A model generated the notes under the pieces. It was not told the origin of the DNA. It made no database searches and saw only the letters and a list, made by a program, of their open reading frames with translations. A program made the position numbers and the translations under genes. Positions 37,337 to 45,723 of a stretch of 64,000 nt of DNA are shown here, in pieces. The first letter of the stretch is position 1. Every line of letters starts with the position of its first letter. The stretch is from Corynebacterium casei LMG S-19264 (GTDB taxonomy: Bacteria; Actinomycetota; Actinomycetes; Mycobacteriales; Mycobacteriaceae): contig NZ_CP004350.1 in assembly GCF_000550785.1 (NCBI RefSeq), positions 1,344,009 to 1,408,008 on the forward strand. The letters are read 5' to 3'.

Positions 37337-39466
37337 TTAGGCAGCTGCGGCAGCGGCCTTTTCCTTCTCATTCTTAGCTGCTGCTTCTTGAATGGTCTTG
37401 TTAGGCCAGAACTGTTTCAAGGTGATAACCAGTACGGTTGCCACGAGAGTGCCGCCCAAGATTGCGGCGATGTAGCCCCAAATTGGATCGATAGCGAACA
37501 GTACGAAAATGCCGCCGTGTGGCGCGCGGGAGCCGACGCCGAACGCCATGATGATTGCGCCGGTCGTTGCGCCACCAGCCATCATTGCTGGAATGACGCG
37601 GAATGGGTCGGCGGCAGCGAATGGAATAGCGCCTTCAGACACGAATGCCAGACCCATGAGCCAGGAAGACTTACCGTTTTCCTGCTCAGCTGGAGTGAAC
37701 AGATTCTTGCGCACGAAGGTTGCGATGGATAGTGCGATTGGTGGAACCATGCCGGAAGCCATAACCGCAGCCATGATCTGCAGGGAAGCTTGGTCACCTG
37801 TGGACAGACCGGCGGTGCCGAAGAGGTACGCCGCCTTATTGATTGGTCCGCCAAGGTCGGAACACATCATCAAACCAAGCACGATGCCCAACAGAATTGC
37901 AGAGGATCCAGACATTCCGCCCAGCATGTTCTGCAGGCCGGTCATCAGTGCGGCTAGCGGTGCGCCCAGCACGAAGTACATGGCAAGGCCAACCACCAGG
38001 GTGGTTAGCAGTGGAATCAACATGACTGGCATCAGAGAAACCATCCAACGTGGAACCTTCCAGGAGCCGATCCACATTGCGATGAGACCTGCAAGCAGAC
38101 CAGTCACCAGACCACCGATGAAGCCAGCACCAACCACAACAGCGATCGCGCCACCAGCGAAACCAGGGGCAATACCTGGGCGGCCGGCAAGAGCGTAGGA
38201 AATGTAGCCAGACAGTGCGGAGACAATGAAGCCCATCGCGGCTTGGCCAGTAGCGAAGAGAACAGCACCGATGTAGAGCAGCATGCCAGAACGCTCAAAA
38301 GTCATGGTCGCGCCATCAACTTCAACGTCATGACCTGGCAGGTTGGTCAGGGAATACTCCGTGGAGATCACCTGCCAGCCATTGGCCATATCGGCGCCGC
38401 CGAAGAGGAAGCCTAGGGCCAGCAGCAGACCACCGGCAGCAACGAAAGGCACCATGTAAGACACACCGGTCATAATGGCCTGCTGGATGCGCTTGCCCCA
38501 GCTCAGTTGTCCGCCGGCTTCTTCGCTGCTTGACGATGCCGCCGCACCAGAACCCGTGACCTTACGAGCATTCGGATTCTTTGCAGCCGCGACAGCCTCG
38601 TTGAGCATCACATCAGGTTCATTGATGGCGCGTTTTGCGCCCGATTCAATGACTGGCTTGCCCGCGAAGCGTTCACGGTCGCGCACCCCGACGTCAGTAG
38701 CGAAGATGACTGCATCGGCTGCATCAATGACAGACTGCGCCACGGGAGTGTTGTTGGAGGAACCCTGAGTTTCGACCGTCAGATTTACATCGTCGCGGCC
38801 TTCAGCGGTCTGCGTCAAAGCATCGGCAGCCATGTACGTGTGCGCAATGCCGGTGGGGCAGGCGGTAACCGCAACAACATTCAAGGTTGAGCCCTTGTCC
38901 GTGGATGCTGCGGTGGATGCTCCGGTGGTTGCAGCGGTGCCCGCTGCTGCGGTGCCAGCCGCGGCGCTTGCAGACTCAGCTGCAGGTGTAGCTTGTGCCT
39001 TTGGCTTCTTCTCTGCGTTGACAACCTCGAGGACGAGGGAGACAATCTCTTCCTTGCTGGTTGCGGTGCGAAGCGCTTCTAGGAAATCCTTGCGAACCAG
39101 CGCGCGAGCCAGCTTGGACAAAATCTTTAGGTGTTCTTTGCCGCCGCCAGCTGGCGCTGCAATGAGGAAAACCAATTGGGCGTCACCGTCAGGACCAGAG
39201 AAGTCCACTGGATTGGACAGGCGCGCGAAAGCCAAGGTGGGTTCGCTGATTGCCTCAGAACGGCAATGAGGGATTGCGACCTGGCCAGGCACGCCAGTGC
39301 CAGCCTGAGATTCACGCTCGATTGCAGGCTGTGCCAAGCCCTCGATGTCGTTGGCACGCCCTGCGCCATGCACGAGCGCAGCGAGCTGGGTAATGACAGT
39401 ATCAACGGACGAACCAAAGTCAGCGTCTAACGCGACTAAGTCCGTAGTAATGAGATCGGATGCCAT
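37337..39466 (-). CDS. ptsF: Fructose-specific PTS enzyme EIIABC
   Basis: 709-residue permease that imports fructose and phosphorylates it to fructose-1-phosphate. Order: EIIA with phospho-His at about 67 in VAIPHCRSEA; an Ala/Thr-rich linker (about 155-190); EIIB with phospho-Cys at about 203 in TACPTGIAHTYMAADAL; and EIIC with eight to nine membrane segments from about residue 330. The length matches corynebacterial PtsF. ATG 39466 has GGAGAG upstream. It lies 40 bp downstream of fruK, so fruK-ptsF are one operon. Confidence 0.95.
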   Translation of the reverse strand: MASDLITTDLVALDADFGSSVDTVITQLAALVHGAGRANDIEGLAQPAIERESQAGTGVPGQVAIPHCRSEAISEPTLAFARLSNPVDFSGPDGDAQLVFLIAAPAGGGKEHLKILSKLARALVRKDFLEALRTATSKEEIVSLVLEVVNAEKKPKAQATPAAESASAAAGTAAAGTAATTGASTAASTDKGSTLNVVAVTACPTGIAHTYMAADALTQTAEGRDDVNLTVETQGSSNNTPVAQSVIDAADAVIFATDVGVRDRERFAGKPVIESGAKRAINEPDVMLNEAVAAAKNPNARKVTGSGAAASSSSEEAGGQLSWGKRIQQAIMTGVSYMVPFVAAGGLLLALGFLFGGADMANGWQVISTEYSLTNLPGHDVEVDGATMTFERSGMLLYIGAVLFATGQAAMGFIVSALSGYISYALAGRPGIAPGFAGGAIAVVVGAGFIGGLVTGLLAGLIAMWIGSWKVPRWMVSLMPVMLIPLLTTLVVGLAMYFVLGAPLAALMTGLQNMLGGMSGSSAILLGIVLGLMMCSDLGGPINKAAYLFGTAGLSTGDQASLQIMAAVMASGMVPPIALSIATFVRKNLFTPAEQENGKSSWLMGLAFVSEGAIPFAAADPFRVIPAMMAGGATTGAIIMAFGVGSRAPHGGIFVLFAIDPIWGYIAAILGGTLVATVLVITLKQFWPNKTIQEAAAKNEKEKAAAAAA

Positions 39467-39506
39467 GAGAGGTCTCTCCTTGATTTATAAGGGAAGGAAT
39501 ATGAAA

Positions 39507-40472
39507 CTAATTCAGTTCACTGACTTCGGTCTGTTCCAGATTCAGCATATCCGGAGTCGGAATAGTTGTACCCGGCAATGAGGTTGCGGCGGAACCATAC
39601 GCTACGGATTGTTGTAGAGATTCAGCCAAGCTCTTGCCAGCCGCCTGGGCCAACAAGAATCCAGCAAGTGAGCTATCGCCCGCGCCAACAGTGGAGACCA
39701 CGTCGATCGGTGGCGGACTAGCCAACCACGCGCCCGACTCAGTGACCAACAGTGCACCCGCAGCGCCGAGCGTCACCAGTACGTAGGCAACACCCTGAGC
39801 GTTGACCTTGCGTGCTGCAGCAATCACACCAGAAAAGTCACCTTGTTCAGCTGCTTCTTCTAGTGCAAGACCGTCCTCACCGACGAGCTGACCCAGCTCC
39901 AGGCCGTTTGGCTTGATTAAATCAGGTGCCGCGGTAGAGAGATTCTTTGCAATCTCTTCCATCGGCTTGTCGGAAGTGTCCAAAGCAATTCGGACATTCG
40001 GTGCTGATTCACGCAGAGACTTGATGGCCGTGACATAGAAATCAGACGGCACGCCATTCGGCAAGGAACCGGCCATAACTACCCACGCGGCATCGGCAGC
40101 CGCGGCGGAGGTGGCGTCAATCAGCAGTTGCTGTGCCTTCTCATCCACCAACGGACCTTTGCCATTGAGCTTGGTTGTGCGCCCGGATTGTTCCGTAACG
40201 GTGGTGTTGGTGCGGATGGGTTCATCAATGGAAACTGTCTTGATCTTGACGTTAATGTCACGAACCAAAGGAACGAAAGGATCATTGTCGGCAGCCGGGA
40301 AAACTGCGATGTTGGGCTGGTGTGCCAGCGTGACTGCGTGGGCCACATTGATGCCCTTGCCGCCGGCAACGTGGGTCATACTGTGGGCCCGGTGCACAGT
40401 GCCGGGTTCAAGGGCGGAATCCAACGCGATAGTGGCATCGATACTTGGATTCGGAGTTAGAGTCACAATCAT
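39507..40472 (-). CDS. fruK: 1-phosphofructokinase
   Basis: PfkB-family kinase making fructose-1,6-bisphosphate from the product of PtsF. 321 residues from ATG 40472 (MIVTLTPNPSIDATI). PfkB marks are HVAGGKGINVA near residue 36 and VVSTVGAGDSSLAGFL near 255-270, with the catalytic Asp in GAGDS. The longer in-frame extension to 40565 would run into the promoter region and is rejected. In C. glutamicum a DeoR-type regulator gene, fruR, lies upstream in this operon; here it is missing. Confidence 0.93.
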   Translation of the reverse strand: MIVTLTPNPSIDATIALDSALEPGTVHRAHSMTHVAGGKGINVAHAVTLAHQPNIAVFPAADNDPFVPLVRDINVKIKTVSIDEPIRTNTTVTEQSGRTTKLNGKGPLVDEKAQQLLIDATSAAAADAAWVVMAGSLPNGVPSDFYVTAIKSLRESAPNVRIALDTSDKPMEEIAKNLSTAAPDLIKPNGLELGQLVGEDGLALEEAAEQGDFSGVIAAARKVNAQGVAYVLVTLGAAGALLVTESGAWLASPPPIDVVSTVGAGDSSLAGFLLAQAAGKSLAESLQQSVAYGSAATSLPGTTIPTPDMLNLEQTEVSELN

Positions 40473-40743
40473 TTTGTGCGGGGTTCTCCAAAAATTAGCT
40501 ATATTGGCACAAAGCCCGAGTAAATGGCGATTACTTGGGAAATTGCATGGATAAATACTCGACAATGTTGATTGTTGCCCGAATATGTCCGATTGTCAAT
40601 GATATTCTGTGGCTAATCTGTGGAATATTGTTTCCCAAACCCATTTACAACTTCACACCTCTAATCCGCATCACTGTTTCGCATGGCGCAGGCATAAAGC
40701 GCAGCGCACAGCATGCAAGAAAGACAAGGGAGAAGAACACACC
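40473..40743. promoter_or_regulatory. Divergent fruK/ptsI control region with a SugR-type motif
   Basis: 271 bp. TGTCCGA at 40586-40592 is the complement of TCGGACA, which fits the SugR motif reported in C. glutamicum (TCRRACA). It lies within the repeat-like stretch GATTGTTGCCCGAATATG ... CCGATTGTCA. The region feeds both the fructose operon and ptsI, so SugR could control both from one place. Confidence 0.5.
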
Positions 40744-42423
40744 ATGTCAAAGTCCATCAACGGTACTGGCGTCGTTGCAGGCGTCGCTTATGCTCCAGCC
40801 GTTTGGGTGCGTCCGCGTCCAGAACTTCCGCAACCAGGCCAATCCATCGCGGAAGATGCACGTGACGCCGAATTTGAACGTTTCCAGCAAGCAGCAGAAG
40901 TGGTGTCCACACGTCTAAATGACCGTGCCGCACAAGCCGAAGGTCATGCGCAGGAAGTTCTCAACGTGACCGCCGGAATGGTCAAAGACCGTGGGTGGCA
41001 AAAGGCCGTCAAGAAGAATATCTTCGGTGGACACAATGCAGAGTATGCGGTTGTCGGCGCGACCGATAAGTTCGTTGCCATGTTTGAGGCCGCTGGTGGC
41101 GTCATGGCAGAACGCACGACTGACCTGCGCGATGTGCGCGATCGTGTCATCGCTGAGTTGCGGGGGGAAGAGGAACCGGGCCTTCCTCACATTGAGGGTG
41201 AGGCAATTTTGCTTGCCGATGATTTGGCGCCAGCCGACACAGCCACCCTTGATACCTCCCACGTGAAGGCTTTGGTGACTGAGCTTGGTGGCCCAACCAG
41301 CCACACCGCGATTATTGCCCGTCAGCTGGATATCCCTTGTATCGTCGCCGTGGGCAAGTCTCTTCGTGAGATTGAAGCGTCGACAGTGCTGTTTATTGAT
41401 GGTGCTTTGGGCACTGTGAGCACTGACGCTGATGAGAACGAAGCTCGTCAGGCTGTTGAGGAATACAAAGAACGTGCCGAGAAAGTTGCGCAGTGGACCG
41501 GTCCCGCGCAGACCAAAGACGGTCACTCCATTCAGGTTCTTGCCAATGTTGCCGATGGCAATGCAGCACGTCTTGCCGCCCAGTCTCAGGCAGAAGGTGT
41601 TGGCCTGTACCGCACCGAGCTGTCATTCCTCTCTGCTAGTTCCGAGCCTTCGGTTGATGAGCAAGCCAAGATCTACAGCAAGGTGTTCCAAGCATTCCCT
41701 GATTCCAAGGTCGTTGTCCGAACCTTGGATGCGGGCTCTGATAAGCCAATTTCCTATGCAACCTTGAGCGAAGAAGAAAACCCAGCCCTGGGTGTTCGTG
41801 GTCTGCGTATTGCACGGGATAACGAGTCTTTGCTGACTCGCCAGCTCGATGCTATCGCCCAAGCCGCAGCAGAGCGTAATGAAGGCGCTCAAACCTGGGT
41901 TATGGCACCCATGGTGGCGACTTCCACTGAGGCGAAGTGGTTTGCGGAGCTATGCCGTGAGCGCGGCCTAGTGCCAGGTGCAATGGTTGAAGTTCCAGCT
42001 GCTGCTTTGATGGCCGATACCATCATGCCGCACCTGGACTTCGTATCCATCGGTACCAATGACCTCACTCAGTACACAATGGCTGCAGACCGTTTGTCTC
42101 CACAGCTGGCATACCTGACGGACCCGTGGCAGCCTGCAGTTCTGCGCTTGATTCAGCACACCTGCATTGGCGGCGTTGACAACAACGTCCCCGTTGGTGT
42201 GTGCGGTGAGGCTGCAGCAGACCCACTATTGGCCTGCGTTCTTGTAGGACTTGGCGTCAATTCCTTGTCCGCGGCCTCGACGGCAATCGCTGGCGTGGGT
42301 GCTCAGCTCGCTGAAGTGACCCTGGAGCAGTGCCAGAAGATGGCCGAGGCAGCCATCTACTCCGTGGGCGCACCAGAGGCACGCGAAGCTGTCCGCGCAC
42401 TGTTGGATGAATACAACTCTTAA
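40744..42423 (+). CDS. ptsI: PTS enzyme I
   Basis: 559-residue phosphoenolpyruvate-protein phosphotransferase, first step of all PTS uptake. The phosphorylated His (about residue 187) is in LGGPTSHTAIIARQ. The PEP-binding barrel has GVGLYRTELSFL, MAPMVATSTEAKWF and IGTNDLTQYTMAADRL, followed by the Cys of GVCGEAAADP. ATG 40744 has GGGAG upstream. It is divergent from fruK-ptsF and convergent with sugR, as in C. glutamicum. Confidence 0.96.
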   Translation: MSKSINGTGVVAGVAYAPAVWVRPRPELPQPGQSIAEDARDAEFERFQQAAEVVSTRLNDRAAQAEGHAQEVLNVTAGMVKDRGWQKAVKKNIFGGHNAEYAVVGATDKFVAMFEAAGGVMAERTTDLRDVRDRVIAELRGEEEPGLPHIEGEAILLADDLAPADTATLDTSHVKALVTELGGPTSHTAIIARQLDIPCIVAVGKSLREIEASTVLFIDGALGTVSTDADENEARQAVEEYKERAEKVAQWTGPAQTKDGHSIQVLANVADGNAARLAAQSQAEGVGLYRTELSFLSASSEPSVDEQAKIYSKVFQAFPDSKVVVRTLDAGSDKPISYATLSEEENPALGVRGLRIARDNESLLTRQLDAIAQAAAERNEGAQTWVMAPMVATSTEAKWFAELCRERGLVPGAMVEVPAAALMADTIMPHLDFVSIGTNDLTQYTMAADRLSPQLAYLTDPWQPAVLRLIQHTCIGGVDNNVPVGVCGEAAADPLLACVLVGLGVNSLSAASTAIAGVGAQLAEVTLEQCQKMAEAAIYSVGAPEAREAVRALLDEYNS

Positions 42424-42446
42424 AACACGAGCTTGAACTCATCACC

Positions 42447-42498
42447 AACAAGCCGGTCAAAGCAGTAACTGTTCTGCTCTGACCGGCTTGTTTGTTTT
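42447..42498. terminator. Terminator between ptsI and sugR
   Basis: 13-bp stem AACAAGCCGGTCA / TGACCGGCTTGTT (42447-42459 with 42480-42492) with an inner AGCAG/CTGCT stem, followed by TGTTTTA. Confidence 0.8.
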
Positions 42499-42507
42499 AG
42501 CGTTTGA

Positions 42508-43302
42508 CTAAGAACGGTGTGCATCAGGAACAACGACTACTTCAATCTCGCGATCACGCAGGGAGTTCAAGAAGACCTCAGATGCGCCGCTATCAGTGAT
42601 AACGACATCGACCTCAGAAATTGGGGCGAAACTAACTAAGTAGTCCGTGCCCAACTTCGATGAGTCACACAAGACAACTACCTTGTGGGCGTTGGTAACG
42701 AAGGCAGACTTGATGGCTGCTTCCTGCGCATCCGCAGTGGACAACCCATGGTCCAAAGTGAGGGCGTTGGTGCCGATGAAAGCGACATCTGCACGAAGCA
42801 ACGCCATCGTGCGCAGTGCCGTATCGCCCACAACAGCCTGCGTGATGGCGCGAACCGTGCCGCCAAGCAGCTGGACATACTGCACACCGTTATTCGCCAG
42901 CGATAATGCAATGGGCAGACTATTCGAGACGATAGACAACTGATGCGCAGCAGGGGATTGACCAATCAGATCCGCCACTGCGCTCGTGGTTGTACCCGCG
43001 TCGAGAAAGATACTGCCGTGGCCCTGGGGGAGAAATTCCATAGCGGCACGGGCGATCGCCATCTTTGCGGTGGTTGCTGAACGCAGACGCGTGTCAAGAG
43101 TCAATTCAGAAGTTTGGAAAGACTGTGATGCCACGGCGCCACCGTGGACACGATGCACAACGCCTTCTCGGTCGAGTACCGCAAGGTCACGACGGATGGT
43201 TTCAGCAGTGACATCGAAGCGCTCAGACAGCTCGGTGACGTTGACACGACCCTCTACTGCAGTCAATGAAGCAATTTGTCGGCGACGCTCCTCAGCGTAC
43301 AT
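42508..43302 (-). CDS. sugR: DeoR-family regulator SugR
   Basis: 264 residues. The N-terminal DeoR helix-turn-helix is MYAEERRRQIASLTAVEGRVNVTELSERFDVTAETIRRDLAVLDREGVVHRVHGGAV. The C-terminal phosphosugar-sensing domain has FLDAGTTTSAVADLI and TNALTLDHGLST. Its place between ptsI and lexA is that of C. glutamicum SugR, the repressor of ptsG, ptsF, ptsS, ptsI and ptsH. The other C. glutamicum DeoR protein here, FruR, lies between ptsI and fruK, where this genome has only a promoter region. Confidence 0.85.
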   Translation of the reverse strand: MYAEERRRQIASLTAVEGRVNVTELSERFDVTAETIRRDLAVLDREGVVHRVHGGAVASQSFQTSELTLDTRLRSATTAKMAIARAAMEFLPQGHGSIFLDAGTTTSAVADLIGQSPAAHQLSIVSNSLPIALSLANNGVQYVQLLGGTVRAITQAVVGDTALRTMALLRADVAFIGTNALTLDHGLSTADAQEAAIKSAFVTNAHKVVVLCDSSKLGTDYLVSFAPISEVDVVITDSGASEVFLNSLRDREIEVVVVPDAHRS

Positions 43303-43645
43303 ATGGCATTCCCTTCCATCACGGGCCTAGGTCGAATCAGTCAAGGTCAATTCCCCCACCCGATAATGAGATGCGCAAGAAATTTAAACGGAGGGCGGAA
43401 ATGTGGAGTTATGTCCTAATTTGGCAGCCTTAACTCCAGAATGCCATGGTTTTCAGAACTAAACACAGATTCAGCATCAACGGCATAATCACTTGTAGCC
43501 CGCTGTACAGTATTGTTGCTGCTATTAATAGCGGTCAGCGGGTTAATATCGGACACAGAATGTGGGAATACCTGCGATTTAAGAGCCAAAGGAAATTACC
43601 CTTTCGGGGGGAGTAGATTTCCGATATCCCACAAACTGAGAACAC
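43303..43645 (+). other. Gene-free region with nested inverted repeats (possible structured RNA) and a SugR-type motif
   Basis: About 340 bp with no convincing coding frame. Positions 43499-43633 hold ordered repeats. First, CCCGCTG (43499-43505) pairs with CAGCGGG (43536-43542), enclosing the 12-bp palindrome GCTATTAATAGC (43521-43532). Then TGTGGGA (43561-43567) pairs with TCCCACA (43627-43633), enclosing GGAAAT (43591-43596) with ATTTCC (43617-43622), which in turn encloses CCC-tttc-GGG. A -10-like TACAGT is at 43506-43511, and TCGGACA (SugR-type) is at 43549-43555. Either a small RNA or a compound operator would explain it. Confidence 0.4.
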
Positions 43646-43685
43646 AAAAAGAGGCCGCGTCCTCCTTGGGTAGAGGGCGCAGCCT
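43646..43685 (-). terminator. Terminator after lexA
   Basis: On the minus strand, AGGCTGCGCCCTC pairs with GAGGACGCGGCCT (one mismatch, one G-T pair) and runs into CTTTTTG. Confidence 0.75.
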
Positions 43686-43706
43686 AGGTTCTAGCGAGTG
43701 CTCGTG

Positions 43707-44414
43707 TTAAATCTTGCGGATTACAGAGACAACCTTGCCCATAATCTTGGCGTCATCACCTGGAATAGGTGCAAATGCCTCATTGTGGGGAAGTAGCCAC
43801 ACGCCACTGGAGTCCTGGTGGAATTCCTTGACTGTGGCTTCCTCATTGTCCAGGAGTGCCGCGACGAAGTCGCCGGATTCCGCGGTGGGCTGGGAACGGA
43901 TAATTACCCAGTCGCCGTCAAGGATGGCTGCGTCCTTCATGGATTCGCCAACGACCTTGAGCATGTAGAGCTCGCCCTTGCCCACAATCTCATCGGGGAG
44001 AGGGTAGTAGGAGTCCACATTCTCTTCTGCCGTAATCGGAGCACCCGCAGCAATACGACCGACAACCGGGATGTAGCTAACGCCTGCTGCACCTTCCGGA
44101 AGGGTGGCGTCAATCGGAGCCTCTGCGGTGCTCTTGCGTCCTGGCTTCGGCTCATCATCCATTGCAAACTGGCGAAGATCCACAGCGCGTGGCTTGTTTG
44201 GATCTCGACGAAGGAAGCCCTTCTGCTCCAGCTGGTTCAGCTGGTAAGCAACGGAAGAGGTGGACTGAAGTCCAACCGCGTCACCGATTTCGCGAATGCT
44301 TGGCGGATAACCGCGCAAAACAACAGCATCTTTGATGACTTCGAGGATCCGGCGCTGTCGCGGCGACAGCTCGGAAATATCTGGACGGGGAGTAACTCCT
44401 CGTGGTTTGGCCAT
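43707..44414 (-). CDS. lexA: SOS repressor LexA
   Basis: 235 residues. The N-terminal winged helix-turn-helix covers [42 protein letters not shown] (about 18-60). The cleavage bond is Ala-Gly in GRIAAGAPI (about residue 120). The catalytic Ser is in [10 protein letters not shown] (about 157) and the Lys in EATVKEFH (about 194). ATG 44414 is preceded by AAGGAG and gives a protein of the usual length; an ATG 12 codons upstream is less likely. It is divergent from divS, an arrangement shared with C. glutamicum. Confidence 0.96.
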   Translation of the reverse strand: MAKPRGVTPRPDISELSPRQRRILEVIKDAVVLRGYPPSIREIGDAVGLQSTSSVAYQLNQLEQKGFLRRDPNKPRAVDLRQFAMDDEPKPGRKSTAEAPIDATLPEGAAGVSYIPVVGRIAAGAPITAEENVDSYYPLPDEIVGKGELYMLKVVGESMKDAAILDGDWVIIRSQPTAESGDFVAALLDNEEATVKEFHQDSSGVWLLPHNEAFAPIPGDDAKIMGKVVSVIRKI

Positions 44415-44604
44415 TTTCTTAGCTCCTTGGACATCTAAGCCTGCATCCAAATTGCGTGATGCTTTAGCGGCTTAGTTCGACTGAACTTACGTCAAGTGGA
44501 CTGCGGGTAATCGGTGAAAGTGAAATAGCTATAAAAGCGATACCGTATTTGTATCACGTTTTTCACCGATGTTCGACTATTTCCGGCTATTTCTGGACAA
44601 ACTT

Positions 44605-44655
44605 TCGAAATCCTGTTATAAATCGAACATACAAAGAAAATCGAACAGTTGCGCT
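44605..44655. promoter_or_regulatory. Candidate LexA-site cluster between lexA and divS-like gene
   Basis: TTTCGAAA (44604-44610 region), TCGAACA (44623-44629) and TCGAACA (44641-44647) resemble SOS half-sites, the last two 18 bp apart. None is a full palindrome, so LexA binding is likely but weaker evidence than at recA. Confidence 0.45.
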
Positions 44656-44719
44656 AATGGCAAGCTTCAGTGTCTGGATAGATGGATAGTGTTACATGCG
44701 TGACCGAAAGGAAATTACT

Positions 44720-45106
44720 ATGGCTATCGCTCTTAACCGCGGAAACGCAAATTCAGCACGTACTTCTACCTTCTCCCCGCATCGCGTGAATCGTGTTCCA
44801 TCCGTATCTGTGTGGGAACCTTCACTTCGGGAACCGCGTGTAAACAATGTTCGCACTTTAGGGACCGCCCCTAGAACAGTGCAGCGAAACACTTTCGAAC
44901 ATCATGCTTCAAATCCAGAATTATCTACTCCCGAAAATGGTGGACGCGCTGCAAGTGTTCGAAGCAACATCGCGCTGGGCGCAGTATTTGGCGCTGCCGT
45001 ATTCATGGGCACTCTTTTCGCCGGATTCAATACATCAGAAGAGCCAATGTCGCAGGTTACCTCCGTTAGCAGCTCGCCTGCGGCCGGTGAGGTTATTGCT
45101 CGATAA
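44720..45106 (+). CDS. DivS-like SOS cell-division suppressor (putative)
   Basis: 128-residue small protein. A basic, polar N-terminal ~80 residues precede one membrane segment (SNIALGAVFGAAVFMGTLFAGF, about 84-105) and a short Ser/Pro-rich outside tail. No catalytic motif. ATG 44720 has GAAAGGAAA upstream, and the in-frame ATG at 44696 does not. The assignment rests on position: divergent from lexA and followed by nrdR, where C. glutamicum has divS, an SOS-induced division inhibitor. Sequence support is limited to the one-membrane-span layout and size. Confidence 0.5.
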   Translation: MAIALNRGNANSARTSTFSPHRVNRVPSVSVWEPSLREPRVNNVRTLGTAPRTVQRNTFEHHASNPELSTPENGGRAASVRSNIALGAVFGAAVFMGTLFAGFNTSEEPMSQVTSVSSSPAAGEVIAR

Positions 45107-45184
45107 GGTGAGCGACAAAGCATTCGGATTTGTGCAACATCGCTGGCCATAGCGGCACATTGGGCAGTCTGAATAAGTTTTCTT

Positions 45185-45274
45185 AAGGGCAGTACACTAG
45201 TTCTAGTTAAGTATTCATCACGCTTTAATTTGGCGTGAGAATCCCACAGTTAGGACCTTTGGTGTACTGCCCTT
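45185..45274 (+). promoter_or_regulatory. 13-bp inverted repeat spanning the nrdR leader and start codon
   Basis: AAGGGCAGTACAC (45185-45197) is exactly complementary to GTGTACTGCCCTT (45262-45274), whose first three bases are the nrdR start. The 64-bp interval includes ACACTAGTTCTAGTTA (45194-45209), a near-palindrome similar in layout to an NrdR box, a -10-like TAAGTAT and the AGGA ribosome site. It is either an RNA hairpin over the start codon or a pair of protein sites. Confidence 0.5.
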
Positions 45275-45717
45275 TTTGCCATTACGAACAATCCCGTGTG
45301 ATCGACTCCCGCGTTATCGATGCAGGCTCAGCTATACGCCGTCGCCGTGAGTGCGCCTCATGCCAGGGACGTTTCACCACCATTGAAAAAGCCATCCTCT
45401 TGGTGGTCAAGCGTAATGGTTTGGCTGAACCGTTTAGCCGTGACAAACTGATTCGCGGTGTTCGTCGAGCTTGCCAGGGGCGCGACGTCTCCGATGATGC
45501 TTTGAAGCGCCTAGCGCAGGAGGTAGAGGAGCGGGTGCGTAGTCACGGCAGCTCCCAGGTCAACGCTAATGATGTCGGCCTAGCCATCCTGGAGCCGCTC
45601 CGCGACTTGGATGAGGTTGCGTATTTGCGCTTTGCTTCCGTCTACAAGTCTTTCGATAGCGCGGATGACTTCGAGTCTGAGATTCGCCTCATGCGTCGCC
45701 GCGAACGCGACGTTTGA
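45262..45717 (+). CDS. nrdR: Transcriptional repressor NrdR
   Basis: 151-residue nucleotide-sensing repressor of ribonucleotide reductase genes. The N-terminal zinc ribbon begins [20 protein letters not shown] with a second Cys pair in [10 protein letters not shown]. The ATP-cone starts at about residue 48 ([26 protein letters not shown]). GTG 45262 is chosen because NrdR proteins start one residue before the YCPFC motif; AGGA lies about 6 bases upstream. It is 6 bp from the convergent hrpA stop. Autoregulation is possible through the upstream repeat. Confidence 0.95.
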   Translation: MYCPFCHYEQSRVIDSRVIDAGSAIRRRRECASCQGRFTTIEKAILLVVKRNGLAEPFSRDKLIRGVRRACQGRDVSDDALKRLAQEVEERVRSHGSSQVNANDVGLAILEPLRDLDEVAYLRFASVYKSFDSADDFESEIRLMRRRERDV

Positions 45718-45723
45718 TTATCG

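Noticed and set aside
43513-43710. 65-codon frame in the sugR-lexA gap
   Set aside because: TTG start with no ribosome site, reads through the lexA terminator, composition unlike protein. The dyad structure explains this DNA better.
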